Source: Pseudomonas sp. BN411 (GTDB lineage Bacteria > Pseudomonadota > Gammaproteobacteria > Pseudomonadales > Pseudomonadaceae). Taken from it: a stretch of 64,000 nt of DNA. The first letter of the stretch is position 1; each line of letters begins with the position of its first letter. The notes below the pieces were generated by a model. The model did no database searches and was not told where the DNA came from. It saw nothing but the letters and a program-made list of their open reading frames with translations. Below, in pieces: positions 8,081 to 24,220 of the stretch. Where the stretch lies: positions 31,004 to 95,003 of the forward strand of contig NZ_SSOM01000082.1 in NCBI RefSeq assembly GCF_029871235.1, read 5' to 3'. Position numbers and translations under genes: made by a program.

Positions 8081-9460
8081 TCAGTCCAACAGGGAGAGGT
8101 TCACGGGGGTGAGGTGGTTGTCTTCGACACGCACGTCCAGCTCACCTTCGGCGAGGCGGGCCTTCAGGCGCTGGCCGGGGCGCGTCTGGCTGGCGGCGCG
8201 GATGGCTTGGCCGCGTTCGTCCAGCAGGATGCTGTAGCCGCGGCCGAGGGTGGCCAGGGGGCTGACCACGTGCAGGGTCTGGGCCAGGGTGTCGAGCTTC
8301 TGCCGACGGTCCTTGATGGCGTCACGGGCGGCGCGGGGCAGGCGCTCGGCCAGGCTGTCCAACCGTTGCCGCAACAGAGCCAGGGTGCGCCCCGGATGCT
8401 GCGCGGCGAGGCGGGTATCGAGGCGCGCCAGGCGTTCGTGGCGAATTTGCAGTTGGCGCTCGAAAGCCCGGCGCAGGCGCATGTCCAGGTCGTCCAGGCG
8501 CTGGGCCTGCTGTCGCAGTCGCTCGCCGGGGTGGCGCAGGCGCCGGAACAGTCCGTCCAGGCGCAGACGCTCGCGGGTCAGGTGTTCCCGCATACGCAGG
8601 ACCAGGCGTCGATGCAGGCTGTCCAGGCGCTGCTGCAGTTCACTGGCATCCGGGGCCAGCAGTTCGGCGGCAGCGGAGGGGGTTGGAGCGCGTACGTCAG
8701 CGACGAAATCGCTGATGGATACGTCCGTCTCGTGGCCAACGGCGCTGACGATGGGCGTCTTGCAGGCGGCCACCGCACGGGCGACCGCTTCCTCGTTGAA
8801 GCACCAAAGGTCCTCCAGCGAGCCGCCACCCCGGGCCAGGATCAGGGCGTCGAAGCCCTGGGCGTCGGCCAGCGCCAGGGCGCGGACGATCTGTGCGGTA
8901 GCCTCGCGGCCCTGGACCGCGGTGGGGATCAGGGTCAACTGCACCTGGGGGGCGCGGCGGCGGAATACGCTGATGATGTCGCGGATCACCGCACCGGTGG
9001 GCGAGCTGACGATGCCGACTCGCTGCGGGTGAGCGGGCAGCGGGCGCTTGCGCTCGGTGGCGAACAGCCCCTCGGCGGCGAGCTTTTCCTTCAGCGCCTC
9101 GAAGGCCAGGCGCAGGGCGCCGTCGCCGGCCGGTTCGACGGTGTCGGCGATCAACTGGTAATCGCCGCGGCCCTCGAACAGCGAGACCTTGCCGCGCACC
9201 CGCACGGCGAGGCCGTCGCGCAGGGCCTGGCGCACGCGCTGGGCGTTCTGTCGGAACAGCGCGCAGCGGACCTGGGCCTGGGCATCCTTGAGGGTGAAAT
9301 AGAGATGGCCGGAAGCGGGGCGGGCGAGGTTGGATATCTCGCCTTCCACCCAGACCTCCGGGAACACGTCCTCCAGTAGATGGCGGGCGCGCTGGTTGAG
9401 CTGGCTGACGGTCAGCACCTCGCGATCGAGGCCGAGCCGTTGGAAGGGGTCTTTGAGCAT
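8081..9460 (-). CDS. xseA: Exodeoxyribonuclease VII large subunit
   Basis: A 459-aa protein when started at the ATG at 9460 ([20 protein letters not shown]), which matches the usual length of Pseudomonas XseA; an in-frame ATG 30 nt upstream would add ten residues. The N-terminal OB-fold (about residues 10-110, [16 protein letters not shown]) is followed by the catalytic region with [28 protein letters not shown], and [27 protein letters not shown], then a long helical arm rich in Q, R and L. With the small subunit XseB (not in the window) it degrades single-stranded DNA to oligonucleotides in the cytoplasm. The gene is divergent from the zinc-ribbon gene at 9560. Confidence 0.95.
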   Translation of the reverse strand: [459 protein letters not shown]

Positions 9461-9559
9461 GGGCGGAAATGATAATGGCTTTGCCGCCATGCGCCATAGT
9501 TGACGGTTAAAGGGCGATGGTTAAGCTGCGCGCCCTTTCCACCGCAGCAGGAGCCAGAG

Positions 9560-10111
9560 ATGGAATCGAGCCAGTTGATCATCGTGCCGCAGATATCCAC
9601 CGTTCCCGGGCACCAGGCCTTGGCCGGGCGCATGCAGCGCTGGCTGGCGCAGCGCGGGGTGGTCGAGGCGCTGCCCAGCACCTGTGGCCTGCGCGGCAAT
9701 CGCATGGCCTACGCCATCGCCCCCGGTGCGCGGAACGTGGTCGAGCATCCCGAGCGTCTGCCATACGGCCAGCCGGTGAATGGCCTGGAGCTGGTGGACA
9801 AGCGCTGCATCTATACGCCGACGCGCGACTTCCTCAATGAAGCGGGCTGCCCCGAATGCCGCCAGGAAGTTGGAGAACCGCTGTTCGAAAGCCTGGAAGA
9901 ATGGTGGCCGGGGCATACCGACAACTTCAATTGCCCGGAATGCGGCTTCGAGGACGACATCAATGGCTTCCTCTTCCTGCAGCCCTGCGGCTTTTCCAAT
10001 CTCGGTTTCATCTTCAACGGCTGGGGCGAAACCCGCTTCACCCAGGCCTTCCTCGACGCGTTCGGTGAGCGACTTGGATACACGGTGCGCCAGGTTCGGA
10101 CGAACGGGTGA
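9560..10111 (+). CDS. Conserved zinc-ribbon protein of unknown function
   Basis: A 183-aa protein started at the ATG at 9560, which has CAGGAGCCAGAG just upstream; an in-frame upstream ATG at 9500 has no ribosome-binding site. Two CPEC motifs (AGCPECRQEVGEP and FNCPECGFEDDING) about 40 residues apart look like one four-cysteine zinc site. Residues 1-60 resemble a small alpha/beta domain. No transmembrane segment or signal peptide is visible. Homologues in Pseudomonas are sometimes labelled as sugar ABC transporter ATPase, but I see no Walker motif, so that label should not be used. It is transcribed away from xseA and toward guaB. Confidence 0.75.
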   Translation: MESSQLIIVPQISTVPGHQALAGRMQRWLAQRGVVEALPSTCGLRGNRMAYAIAPGARNVVEHPERLPYGQPVNGLELVDKRCIYTPTRDFLNEAGCPECRQEVGEPLFESLEEWWPGHTDNFNCPECGFEDDINGFLFLQPCGFSNLGFIFNGWGETRFTQAFLDAFGERLGYTVRQVRTNG

Positions 10112-10188
10112 CCAAGGGAGTGATTTCCGTCGCAAAACGGGGTGGAGGGCTTCGTTTCGTCGTTTGCGGGGCTGCGTTATGAAATTAA

Positions 10189-11769
<1,581 letters not shown>

Positions 11770-11791
11770 GGCTGACTGAAAGCTAGTGCGT

Positions 11792-11818
11792 CACGGGGCT
11801 GTCTGATTCAGCCCCGTG
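11792..11818 (+). terminator. Hairpin between guaB and guaA (possible attenuator)
   Basis: Perfect 9-bp arms (CACGGGGCT at 11792-11800, AGCCCCGTG at 11810-11818) followed by TCGTTTG. There is no long T-run, so it may partly terminate or stabilise the upstream message rather than end the operon. Confidence 0.5.
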
Positions 11819-11849
11819 TCGTTTGTGAATTCCGTAACGAGAGATGGCC

Positions 11850-13427
<1,578 letters not shown>

Positions 13428-13455
13428 TGCGAGTGCGCAAGCGCTAGCGAAACGG

Positions 13456-13490
13456 AACCGGCCAGGCCTCAAAGCCTGGCCGGTTTTGTT
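13456..13490 (+). terminator. Intrinsic terminator of guaBA
   Basis: Twelve-bp perfect arms (13456-13467 and 13474-13485, AACCGGCCAGGC / GCCTGGCCGGTT) with a 6-nt loop, followed by TTTGTTTTG. Confidence 0.9.
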
Positions 13491-13514
13491 TTGGGGGCTT
13501 GCGGGCGGGCTCTT

Positions 13515-13610
13515 TGTGGGGGCGAATTCATTCGCCAAGGGCAGCGCAGCTGCCCCGATGCTCCCTTGGCAGACCTTCGGCCTGCTCAGCGACTGAAGTC
13601 GCCCCCACAG
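13515..13610. repeat. Palindromic intergenic repeat, family A (GTGGGGGCGAATTCATTCGC type)
   Basis: The ends form an inverted repeat (TGTGGGGGCGA at 13515-13525, TCGCCCCCACA at 13599-13609) with an inner GCGAATTCATTCGCC. Related copies occur at 29320, 50422, 51799, 63475 and 63594. It lies between guaA and the convergent dioxygenase gene. Confidence 0.75.
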
Positions 13611-13623
13611 TCATCACATCCGC

Positions 13624-14277
13624 TCAGGCATTGGCATGGGTATCCACCACCAGCGTAAGCCGTGCGATGAACCCGTTACCGTCCTCCATCAGCTCCGCCA
13701 CCGACTGTTCCCCGCCCTGCCGGCGATAGATGTAGTCCTGCTCCCGGGGTGTCCAGACCTGGCCGGGGTGGGCGTAGGGCGGTTTTGCCATCGCCGGGCG
13801 AATGACCGCTTCCGGGAAGTACAGCTGGCCGGTGTGAATATCCTGCTCGCCCAGATGCACCTTGAGGTGCACGTGGTTGGTGCGCCCCGGATAGTAGCCG
13901 GGAAGGATGCTGCGAAACTCCGCGCGGCCATCGTCGTCGGTGATCTGCACGCCACGCAGGAAGCGGCTCGCCGAATCGGCGCCGACGCCCGAGTAGGCGC
14001 CCTGGGCGTCGCAGTGCCAGATCTCCAGGGCGGCGTCCCCCAGCGGGCGGCAACCGTCTGCCTGCAGCACTTCGAACTGCAATCTCAGGGGCGTGCCCGG
14101 CCTGCCATCGGTGATGTCCTGACGCAGTAGCGCATCTTCCAGGTAGAAGGGCCCGGCAGTCTGTTCAGGGCTGAGGCGGCACACTCCGATACTTTCGGCC
14201 TGGCCCAGGCGAGGCCAGTTCAGCAGCACGAAGCCTCCAATGCAGAACTGCACCATTTCGCGGCGGGTGGGATGCAT
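13624..14277 (-). CDS. Intradiol ring-cleavage dioxygenase-like protein (exported, Tat-like signal)
   Basis: A 217-aa protein from ATG at 14277, chosen for AGAGGAG upstream and the leader MHPTRREMVQFCIGGFVLL, which has a twin arginine. The mature part shows GPFY, then IWHCDAQGAYSG and GYYPGRTNHVHLKVH, matching the intradiol dioxygenase fold with candidate iron ligands (two tyrosines and two histidines, including the HVH pair). Classical members (catechol or protocatechuate dioxygenases) are cytoplasmic; the exported form is a recognised but poorly defined subgroup. Protein substrate is unknown. It is transcribed divergently from the multicopper oxidase across about 200 bp. Confidence 0.75.
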   Translation of the reverse strand: MHPTRREMVQFCIGGFVLLNWPRLGQAESIGVCRLSPEQTAGPFYLEDALLRQDITDGRPGTPLRLQFEVLQADGCRPLGDAALEIWHCDAQGAYSGVGADSASRFLRGVQITDDDGRAEFRSILPGYYPGRTNHVHLKVHLGEQDIHTGQLYFPEAVIRPAMAKPPYAHPGQVWTPREQDYIYRRQGGEQSVAELMEDGNGFIARLTLVVDTHANA

Positions 14278-14484
14278 GGGCAAGCTCCTCTCTGGCCGAT
14301 TCCTCCATCCTACGCCCGGCAGGGAAGGGCGGCTGCGCCCATCGGTCGCGGCTAATGCAGATGCTTTCACTTATCTTTCACAGGCCCGGGGTGTATCTTG
14401 TGCGCCCCGAAAGCCGGCCCGGCAGAGGCTGGTTCGATTAGCCGATGGGACAGCCCCGTTCTTCCCCAGAGGAGCCTGACCCCC

Positions 14485-16348
<1,864 letters not shown>

Positions 16349-16623
16349 CTCGGACACTTCCGACAGGCTATTCGACCAAGGTCGGGACCCTTCTCACTAG
16401 ACCCAGAAACCTCCTGTGCTAAGGTGCGCGGCCGCCCGAAAAGGGCGGCCCAGAGCGGCTCGAGTGCGAGTCGCTGGGGAGGGTCCCTGCATGGGGCCAC
16501 CGCCAGGAGGCATCCGTAATCCCGTTGTCCCGCAGTGCCCGATTCACCGTTTGACGGAAAGGCCATGGCAGCTTCAGGTCAGGGGCCTCCTGAAAACGAG
16601 AATGTGTTGTTGAGGGTGCTGTT
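16349..16623. other. Intergenic region with hairpin upstream of the permease
   Basis: No gene seen. A GC-rich hairpin occupies 16429-16449 (GGCCGCCC, loop GAAAA, GGGCGGCC), but lacks a T-run; it may be an mRNA end or leader structure. Confidence 0.45.
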
Positions 16624-17880
16624 ATGAGTGAAACCAGGGTCCAGTCTTATCAGGATCAGGTTGGGGCGGAGCCAGTCGATTCGTCGGGGCTGGCGGTCCA
16701 TCGGCTGAGCTTCCTTGAAGCGGTCGCCATGATCGTAGGCACCAATATTGGGGCAGGCGTGCTCTCCATGGCCTATGCCAGCCGCAAGGCCGGCTTCATG
16801 CCCTTGCTGCTGTGGCTCGCGGTGGCGGGCGTGTTCACCACCATTTCCATGCTGTATGTGTCAGAAACCGCACTGCGGACCCGTACCCACAACCAACTGA
16901 GCGGTCTTGCACAGCGCTACGTGGGGTCGTTCGGTGCCTGGGCGATTTTCCTTTCGGTTGCGGTCAACAGCATCGGTGCCCTGATCGCCTATATGAGCGG
17001 CAGTGGCAAGATCCTCAGTGCCTTCCTTGGTATCAGCCCGGCGCTCGGTAGCGTGCTGTTCTTCCTGCCGGCGGCGCTGGTGCTCTATCTCGGTCTGGGC
17101 GCGATCGGCAAGGGCGAAAAATTCATCAGTATCGGCATGGTCAGCATGATCGTCGTGCTGGTGGTCGCGACCCTGGTCAACGAGAACACCGACGTCGCCC
17201 GCCTGCTGGAAGGTGACTGGATCTACATGGTTCCGGTATTCAACATCGCGGTGTTCTGCTTCTCCGCGCAGTACATAGTCCCGGAGATGGCCCGTGGCTT
17301 CAGCCATGCTCCGTCGCAACTGCCCAAGGCAGTGATCACAGGCATGCTGGTGACCTTCTGCCTGCTGGCGATCGTGCCCATGTCAGTGATTTCCCTGAAC
17401 GGGCTGGAAAACCAGACCGAAGTCGCCACGCTGGCGTGGGGCCAGGCGCTGGGACAGTGGGCGTTCTACACCGCCAACACCTTCGCCCTCTGCGCCATGC
17501 TGACCTCCTACTGGGGGCTGGGTGGCAGCTTCCTGACCAACATCTTCGACAAGTTCCACAAGCTCGGCCCGGAGCACCAGCCGAAGACCCGCCTGCTGGT
17601 ACTCGGAATCGTGTGCGTGCCGCCCTTCCTGCTGGCTTACAGCGGCATGGTCGGGTTCGTTAATGCGCTGTACTTCGCCGGTGCCTTCAGTGGCGTGATC
17701 CTGTCCATCATGCCGATCCTCATGCTGCGATCCGCCCGTCGCCATGGCGATCTGCAACCGGCCTGGCAGTGTGGCTGGATCGCCCATCCGCTGATCCAGG
17801 TGTTCATTGTGATGATCTACCTGGCCAGCGCCGCCTATGCCATCTGCAGCGCGCTGAACCTGCTGCCGTCCGGCTGGTGA
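16624..17880 (+). CDS. Aromatic amino acid permease (HAAAP family)
   Basis: A 418-aa integral membrane protein with about 11 predicted segments. The first segment, VAMIVGTNIGAGVLSMAYAS, carries the GTNIGAGVL motif typical of tryptophan/tyrosine/serine transporters of the HAAAP family. The stretch ITGMLVTFCLLAIVPMSVI and the later GLGGSFLTNIFD region fit the same family. It would import an aromatic amino acid with a proton or sodium. The substrate cannot be fixed from sequence. It follows tadA on the same strand but is 275 bp away and likely has its own promoter. A bidirectional terminator follows. Confidence 0.85.
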   Translation: MSETRVQSYQDQVGAEPVDSSGLAVHRLSFLEAVAMIVGTNIGAGVLSMAYASRKAGFMPLLLWLAVAGVFTTISMLYVSETALRTRTHNQLSGLAQRYVGSFGAWAIFLSVAVNSIGALIAYMSGSGKILSAFLGISPALGSVLFFLPAALVLYLGLGAIGKGEKFISIGMVSMIVVLVVATLVNENTDVARLLEGDWIYMVPVFNIAVFCFSAQYIVPEMARGFSHAPSQLPKAVITGMLVTFCLLAIVPMSVISLNGLENQTEVATLAWGQALGQWAFYTANTFALCAMLTSYWGLGGSFLTNIFDKFHKLGPEHQPKTRLLVLGIVCVPPFLLAYSGMVGFVNALYFAGAFSGVILSIMPILMLRSARRHGDLQPAWQCGWIAHPLIQVFIVMIYLASAAYAICSALNLLPSGW

Positions 17881-17891
17881 TCGCCTGAAAT

Positions 17892-17921
17892 GAAAAAGCC
17901 CGCTTCGATGCGGGCTTTTTT
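17892..17921 (+). terminator. Bidirectional terminator between permease and mltF
   Basis: AAAAAGCCCGC, loop TTCGAT, GCGGGCTTTTTT. Each strand ends in a T-run, so it can serve both convergent genes. Confidence 0.92.
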
Positions 17922-17938
17922 GTGGCCGGAATGACGGC

Positions 17939-19468
<1,530 letters not shown>

Positions 19469-19481
19469 TCAGGCGACACGA

Positions 19482-19524
19482 GGCACCTTCAGAGGTGCCG
19501 GAATGCGGCGCTTTGCGCTAGAAT
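19482..19524 (+). promoter_or_regulatory. purL upstream control region: palindrome and -10 box
   Basis: A perfect inverted repeat GGCACCT-TCAG-AGGTGCC (19482-19499) abuts a candidate promoter with -10 TAGAAT (19519-19524); the -35 position reads TGCCGG and is weak. The palindrome overlaps the -35 area, so it could be an operator for purine control or a terminator of the divergent side. Inference only. Confidence 0.45.
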
Positions 19525-19568
19525 GCACGGCCTCCAAGCACACCCCTTCCCCAGAGGCTGTCCCGAAG

Positions 19569-22500
19569 ATGTTGATCCTGCGCGGTGCTCCCGCCCTTTC
19601 CGCTTTTCGCCACGGCAAACTGCTCGAGCAATTGACCCAAAAGGTCCCCGCCGTCAGCGGACTTTACGCCGAGTTCACCCACTTCGCCGAAGTGACTGGC
19701 GTACTCAGCGGGGAGGAAGAGCAAGTACTGGCCCGCCTGCTCAAGTACGGCCCCAGCGTTCCGGTGCAGGAGCCCCGCGGCCGCCTGTTCCTGGTGGTAC
19801 CGCGTTTCGGCACCATCTCGCCCTGGTCGAGCAAGGCCACCGACATCGCCCGCAATTGCGGCCTGGCCAAGATCGAGCGCCTGGAGCGCGGTATCGCCTA
19901 CTACGTGGCCGGCGAGATCAGCGATGCCGACGCACAACTCGTCGCCAGCACCCTGCATGACCGCATGACCCAACTGGTGCTGGCCGGCCAGGAAGAGGCC
20001 GCCGGCCTGTTCAGCCACGCCCAGCCCAAGCCGCTGACCGCCGTGGACATCCTCGGTGGCGGCCGCGCTGCCCTGGAGAAGGCCAACGTCGAACTGGGCC
20101 TGGCGCTTGCCGAAGACGAAATCGACTACCTGGTGAAGAGCTTCAACGACCTGGGCCGCAACCCCCACGACGTCGAGCTGATGATGTTCGCCCAGGCGAA
20201 CTCCGAGCACTGCCGCCACAAGATCTTCAACGCCAGCTGGGACATTGACGGCCAGGCACAGGAGAAGAGCCTGTTCGGCATGATCAAGAACACCTACGAG
20301 ATGAACCGTGAAGGCGTACTGTCCGCGTACAAGGACAACGCTTCGGTGATCGTGGGCTCCACCGCCGGCCGCTTCTTCCCGAACCCGGCGACCCGTCAGT
20401 ACGGCGCCACCCAGGAGCCCGTGCACATCCTGATGAAGGTGGAAACCCACAACCACCCGACCGCCATCGCTCCGTTCCCCGGCGCCTCCACCGGCTCCGG
20501 CGGCGAGATCCGCGACGAAGGCGCCACCGGCCGTGGTGCCAAGCCCAAGGCTGGCCTGACCGGTTTCACCGTTTCCAACCTGCAGATCCCCGGCTTCGAA
20601 CAGCCCTGGGAAAAGCCCTACGGCAAGCCCGAGCGCATCGTCACCCCGCTGGACATCATGATCGAAGGCCCGCTGGGCGGCGCCGCGTTCAACAACGAGT
20701 TCGGCCGTCCGGCCCTGACTGGCTACTTCCGTACCTTCGAGCAGGCCATCGATACCCCCCACGGTGAAGAAGTGCGCGGCTACCACAAGCCGATCATGCT
20801 CGCCGGCGGCATGGGCAACATCCGCGCCGAGCACGTGCAGAAGGGCGAAATCTCCATCGGCGCCAAGCTGATCGTTCTCGGCGGCCCGGCCATGCTCATC
20901 GGCCTGGGCGGTGGCGCAGCTTCCTCCATGGCCACCGGTGCCAGCTCCGCCGACCTGGACTTCGCTTCCGTACAGCGTGACAACCCGGAAATGGAACGTC
21001 GCTGCCAGGAAGTGATCGACCGCTGCTGGCAGATGGGTTCGGAAAACCCCATCAAGTTCATCCACGACGTGGGTGCCGGCGGCATCTCCAACGCCCTGCC
21101 GGAACTGATCAACGACGGTGGTCGCGGTGGCCGTTTCGAACTGCGCGCCGTGCCCAACGACGAGCCGGGCATGAGCCCGCTGGAAATCTGGTGCAACGAG
21201 TCCCAGGAGCGTTACGTGCTCTCCGTGGACGCTGCTGACTTCGAGCGTTTCAAGGCCATCTGCGAACGCGAGCGCTGCCCGTTCGCCGTGGTCGGCGAGG
21301 CTATCGAAGAGCCTCACCTCACCGTGGCCGACAGCCATTTCGGCAACAAGCCGGTGGACATGCCGCTGGAAGTCCTGCTCGGCAAGCCGCCGCGCATGCA
21401 CCGCTCCGTCAGCCGCGAGGCTGAGCTGGGCGATGACTTCGCCGCCGCCGAACTGGACATCGAGGAAGCCGTCAGCCGTGTGCTGCACCACCCGGCCGTT
21501 GCCAGCAAGAACTTCCTGATCACCATCGGTGACCGCACCATCACCGGCCTGGTGGCCCGCGACCAGATGGTCGGCCCCTGGCAGGTCCCGGTGGCCGATT
21601 GCGCCGTCACCGCCACCAGCTTCGACGTCTACACCGGCGAAGCCATGGCCATGGGTGAGCGCACTCCGCTGGCCCTGCTGAATGCGCCGGCATCCGGCCG
21701 CATGGCCGTGGGTGAAACCATCACCAACCTGGCTGCCTCGAAGATCGAGAAGCTTGGCGATATCAAGCTCTCCGCCAACTGGATGGCCGCTGCCGGTCAC
21801 CCGGGCGAAGACGCTCGCCTGTACGACACCGTCAAGGCTGTGGGCATGGAACTGTGCCCGGCGCTGGGCATCACCATCCCGGTGGGCAAGGACTCCATGT
21901 CCATGAAGACCCGCTGGCAGGATGAAGGCGCGGACAAGTCCGTCACCTCGCCGCTGTCGCTGATCGTCACCGGTTTCGCGCCGGTTACCGACGTGCGCAA
22001 GACCCTGACCCCGCAGCTGCGCCTGGACAAGGGCGAAACCGACCTGATCCTGGTCGACCTCGGCCGTGGCCAGAACCGCATGGGCGGCTCCATCCTCGCG
22101 CAGGTCTACAGCAAGATCGGCCAGCAGGTACCGGACGTTGATGACGCCGAAGACCTGAAAGCCTTCTTCGCCGTGATCCAGGGCCTGAACGCCGATGGCC
22201 ACCTGCTGGCCTATCACGACCGTTCCGACGGCGGCCTGCTGGCCACCGTGCTGGAAATGGCCTTTGCCGGTCACTGCGGCCTGGACCTCTACCTCGACGC
22301 CCTGGCCGACAACCGTGAAGGCCTGACCTCCGTCCTGTTCAACGAAGAACTGGGTGCGGTCATCCAGGTTCGCCAGGACGCCACGCCGGAAGTGCTGGCC
22401 CAGTTCAGCGCCGCCGGCCTCGGTGATTGCGTTGCCGTCATCGGCCAGCCGTTCAATGGCGCCAACGTCGCCATCAGCTTCAATGGCGAAGCCGTGTTCG

Positions 22501-23465
22501 GCGGCGAGCGCCGCATGCTGCAGCGCCAGTGGTCCGAGACCAGCTACAAGATTCAGCGTCTGCGTGACAACGCCGACTGCGCCGACCAGGAGTTCGACGC
22601 ACTGCTGGAAGAAGACACCCCCGGCCTGTCCGTCAAGCTCAGCTTCGACGTCAACCAGGACATCGCCGCGCCCTACATCAAGAAGGGCGTGCGTCCGCAG
22701 GTGGCGATCCTCCGCGAGCAGGGCGTGAACGGCCAGGTGGAAATGGCTGCCGCCTTCGACCGCGCCGGCTTCTCTGCCATCGACGTGCACATGAGCGACA
22801 TCCTTGCCGGTCGCGTCAGCCTGGAAGACTTCAAGGGCCTGGTGGCCTGCGGTGGCTTCTCCTACGGCGACGTGCTTGGTGCCGGTGAAGGCTGGGCCAA
22901 GTCGATCCTGTTCAACACCCGTGCCCGTGAAGGCTTCCAGGCCTTCTTCGAGCGCAAGGACAGCTTTGCCCTGGGCGTGTGCAACGGTTGCCAGATGATG
23001 TCCAACCTGCACGAGCTGATTCCCGGCACCGAGTTCTGGCCGCACTTCGTGCGTAACCGCTCGGAGCAGTTCGAAGCCCGTGTGGCCATGGTCCAGGTGC
23101 AGGAGTCGTCCTCGATCTTCCTGCGTGGCATGGCCGGCTCGCGCATGCCGATCGCTATCGCCCACGGCGAAGGCCATGCCGAGTTCGAGAGCGAAGAGGC
23201 GCTGCTGGAAGCCGACCTGTCCGGTTGTGTCTCCATGCGCTTCGTCGATACCCACGGCAAGGTCACCGAGACCTACCCGGCCAACCCGAACGGTTCGCCC
23301 CGTGGCATCACCGGTCTCACCAGCCGCGACGGCCGTGTGACCATCATGATGCCGCACCCGGAGCGCGTGTTCCGCGCCGTGCAGAACTCCTGGCGCCCGG
23401 ACGAGTGGCAGGAAGACGGCGGCTGGATGCGTATGTTCCGCAACGCCCGCGTCTGGGTGGATTAA
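19569..23465 (+). CDS. purL: Phosphoribosylformylglycinamidine synthase
   Basis: A 1298-aa protein from ATG at 19569 ([18 protein letters not shown]), the standard length of the large gammaproteobacterial enzyme. It converts FGAR to FGAM using ATP and glutamine in purine synthesis. The N-terminal domain is followed by two AIRS-like ATP-binding halves ([35 protein letters not shown] with the glycine-rich loop, then the second half) and a C-terminal glutaminase domain with the nucleophile in GVCNGCQMM and HGEGHAEF. Upstream in-frame codons exist but lack a ribosome-binding site and exceed family length. Confidence 0.98.
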   Translation: MLILRGAPALSAFRHGKLLEQLTQKVPAVSGLYAEFTHFAEVTGVLSGEEEQVLARLLKYGPSVPVQEPRGRLFLVVPRFGTISPWSSKATDIARNCGLAKIERLERGIAYYVAGEISDADAQLVASTLHDRMTQLVLAGQEEAAGLFSHAQPKPLTAVDILGGGRAALEKANVELGLALAEDEIDYLVKSFNDLGRNPHDVELMMFAQANSEHCRHKIFNASWDIDGQAQEKSLFGMIKNTYEMNREGVLSAYKDNASVIVGSTAGRFFPNPATRQYGATQEPVHILMKVETHNHPTAIAPFPGASTGSGGEIRDEGATGRGAKPKAGLTGFTVSNLQIPGFEQPWEKPYGKPERIVTPLDIMIEGPLGGAAFNNEFGRPALTGYFRTFEQAIDTPHGEEVRGYHKPIMLAGGMGNIRAEHVQKGEISIGAKLIVLGGPAMLIGLGGGAASSMATGASSADLDFASVQRDNPEMERRCQEVIDRCWQMGSENPIKFIHDVGAGGISNALPELINDGGRGGRFELRAVPNDEPGMSPLEIWCNESQERYVLSVDAADFERFKAICERERCPFAVVGEAIEEPHLTVADSHFGNKPVDMPLEVLLGKPPRMHRSVSREAELGDDFAAAELDIEEAVSRVLHHPAVASKNFLITIGDRTITGLVARDQMVGPWQVPVADCAVTATSFDVYTGEAMAMGERTPLALLNAPASGRMAVGETITNLAASKIEKLGDIKLSANWMAAAGHPGEDARLYDTVKAVGMELCPALGITIPVGKDSMSMKTRWQDEGADKSVTSPLSLIVTGFAPVTDVRKTLTPQLRLDKGETDLILVDLGRGQNRMGGSILAQVYSKIGQQVPDVDDAEDLKAFFAVIQGLNADGHLLAYHDRSDGGLLATVLEMAFAGHCGLDLYLDALADNREGLTSVLFNEELGAVIQVRQDATPEVLAQFSAAGLGDCVAVIGQPFNGANVAISFNGEAVFGGERRMLQRQWSETSYKIQRLRDNADCADQEFDALLEEDTPGLSVKLSFDVNQDIAAPYIKKGVRPQVAILREQGVNGQVEMAAAFDRAGFSAIDVHMSDILAGRVSLEDFKGLVACGGFSYGDVLGAGEGWAKSILFNTRAREGFQAFFERKDSFALGVCNGCQMMSNLHELIPGTEFWPHFVRNRSEQFEARVAMVQVQESSSIFLRGMAGSRMPIAIAHGEGHAEFESEEALLEADLSGCVSMRFVDTHGKVTETYPANPNGSPRGITGLTSRDGRVTIMMPHPERVFRAVQNSWRPDEWQEDGGWMRMFRNARVWVD

Positions 23466-23750
23466 AAGCGGCCGAAGGCCATCTGATGGCCCTCTCCCCC
23501 TGGGGAGAGGGTGCCCGAAGGGCGGGAGAGGGTGGTTCCCGCCCGCTCGGGACACCCAAGGCCGAAGGCCATCTGATGACCCTCTCCCTTCTGGGGCTCA
23601 TCGGCACGTCTTTGGAAGCACTGCTTCCAGTGCCGATGAGCGCCTGAGCGCGAAGCGATCAGGCCGGGGCGCAGAGCGGGGTGCCCGAAGGGCGGGAGAG
23701 GGTTGTTTCAGCCATCTCCTAGTAATTGGCCCACTCGGACATCGACAGTA
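23466..23750. repeat. Nested family-B repeats downstream of purL
   Basis: A copy of GGCCGAAGGCCATCTGATG followed by CCCTCTCCC occurs at 23470 and again at 23560 (period 90). The first copy continues to GTGCCCGAAGGGCGGGAG; in the second the same continuation is split by about 90 bp (about 23597-23680) that contains a long two-part hairpin: outer arms CTCATCGGCAC (23597-23607) and GTGCCGATGAG (23630-23640), inner arms TGGAAGCA / TGCTTCCA. No gene is visible. Confidence 0.7.
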
Positions 23751-23786
23751 AAAGGCGGGAGAAGGCACTCTTCTCCCGCCTTTTTC
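23751..23786 (+). terminator. Intrinsic terminator downstream of purL
   Basis: Thirteen-bp arms (AAAGGCGGGAGAA at 23751-23763, TTCTCCCGCCTTT at 23771-23783) followed by TTTCG. Confidence 0.9.
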
Positions 23787-23803
23787 GTTTCCGAGCCGCG
23801 CCC

Positions 23804-24064
23804 ATGCCGGACCCGATCCTTCCTGAAGTCCGCCTGCTGCAACCCGGCGATCAATGTCGCCTTTGCCGTTGCGGCCGTTCGGAACGATTGCCCGATTGCC
23901 CGCCCGACTGCGCCGACGGCTTCAGCCTGACCGCCCGCCGCGAACAGCGCCTGCTGCTCTGTCGTTGCGGCCAGTCCGCGAGGCTGCCCTGGTGCGATGG
24001 CAGCCACAGCCCGCCTACCCCCAGCCTTGGCCAGCGTTGGCGGCGCTTCTGGAAAGGTGAGTAG
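23804..24064 (+). CDS. Double CDGSH-type iron-sulphur protein
   Basis: An 86-aa protein from ATG at 23804 (MPDPILPEVRLLQPGD), coded just after the purL terminator. It has two cysteine-rich repeats. The second, CRCGQSARLPWCDGSH, is a canonical CDGSH motif, which binds a [2Fe-2S] cluster through three cysteines and one histidine. The first, CRLCRCGRSERLPDCPPDC, is related but lacks the DGSH end. No targeting signal is visible. Its role is likely in redox or iron-sulphur transfer; the partner is unknown. An in-frame upstream ATG at 23726 lies in the terminator and is unlikely. Confidence 0.8.
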   Translation: MPDPILPEVRLLQPGDQCRLCRCGRSERLPDCPPDCADGFSLTARREQRLLLCRCGQSARLPWCDGSHSPPTPSLGQRWRRFWKGE

Positions 24065-24220
24065 GGCTTCACCTTTATCGCCAGATGCACTTTCCCGTGG
24101 AGAACGCTTTTGCGCACCATGGGTCCAACTCGCGTATGTGAACAGGGCCTCGGTAAAATGGCGTCAAAGTGCCATCATTGCTGGGTATGAACCCGTCGTT
24201 GGATCCACGCGGAGAACCCG

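Noticed and set aside
8114..9379. 421-aa plus-strand frame over xseA
   Set aside because: Antisense shadow of xseA with repetitive A/G/Q composition.
16429..16449. Terminator of tadA
   Set aside because: Stem is good but there is no T-run and it lies 80 bp past the stop; kept only as a hairpin.
19518..23555. 1345-aa open frame antisense to purL
   Set aside because: Composition is shadow-like (rich in G, A, V, H, D), it has no domain, and purL on the other strand is a certain match.
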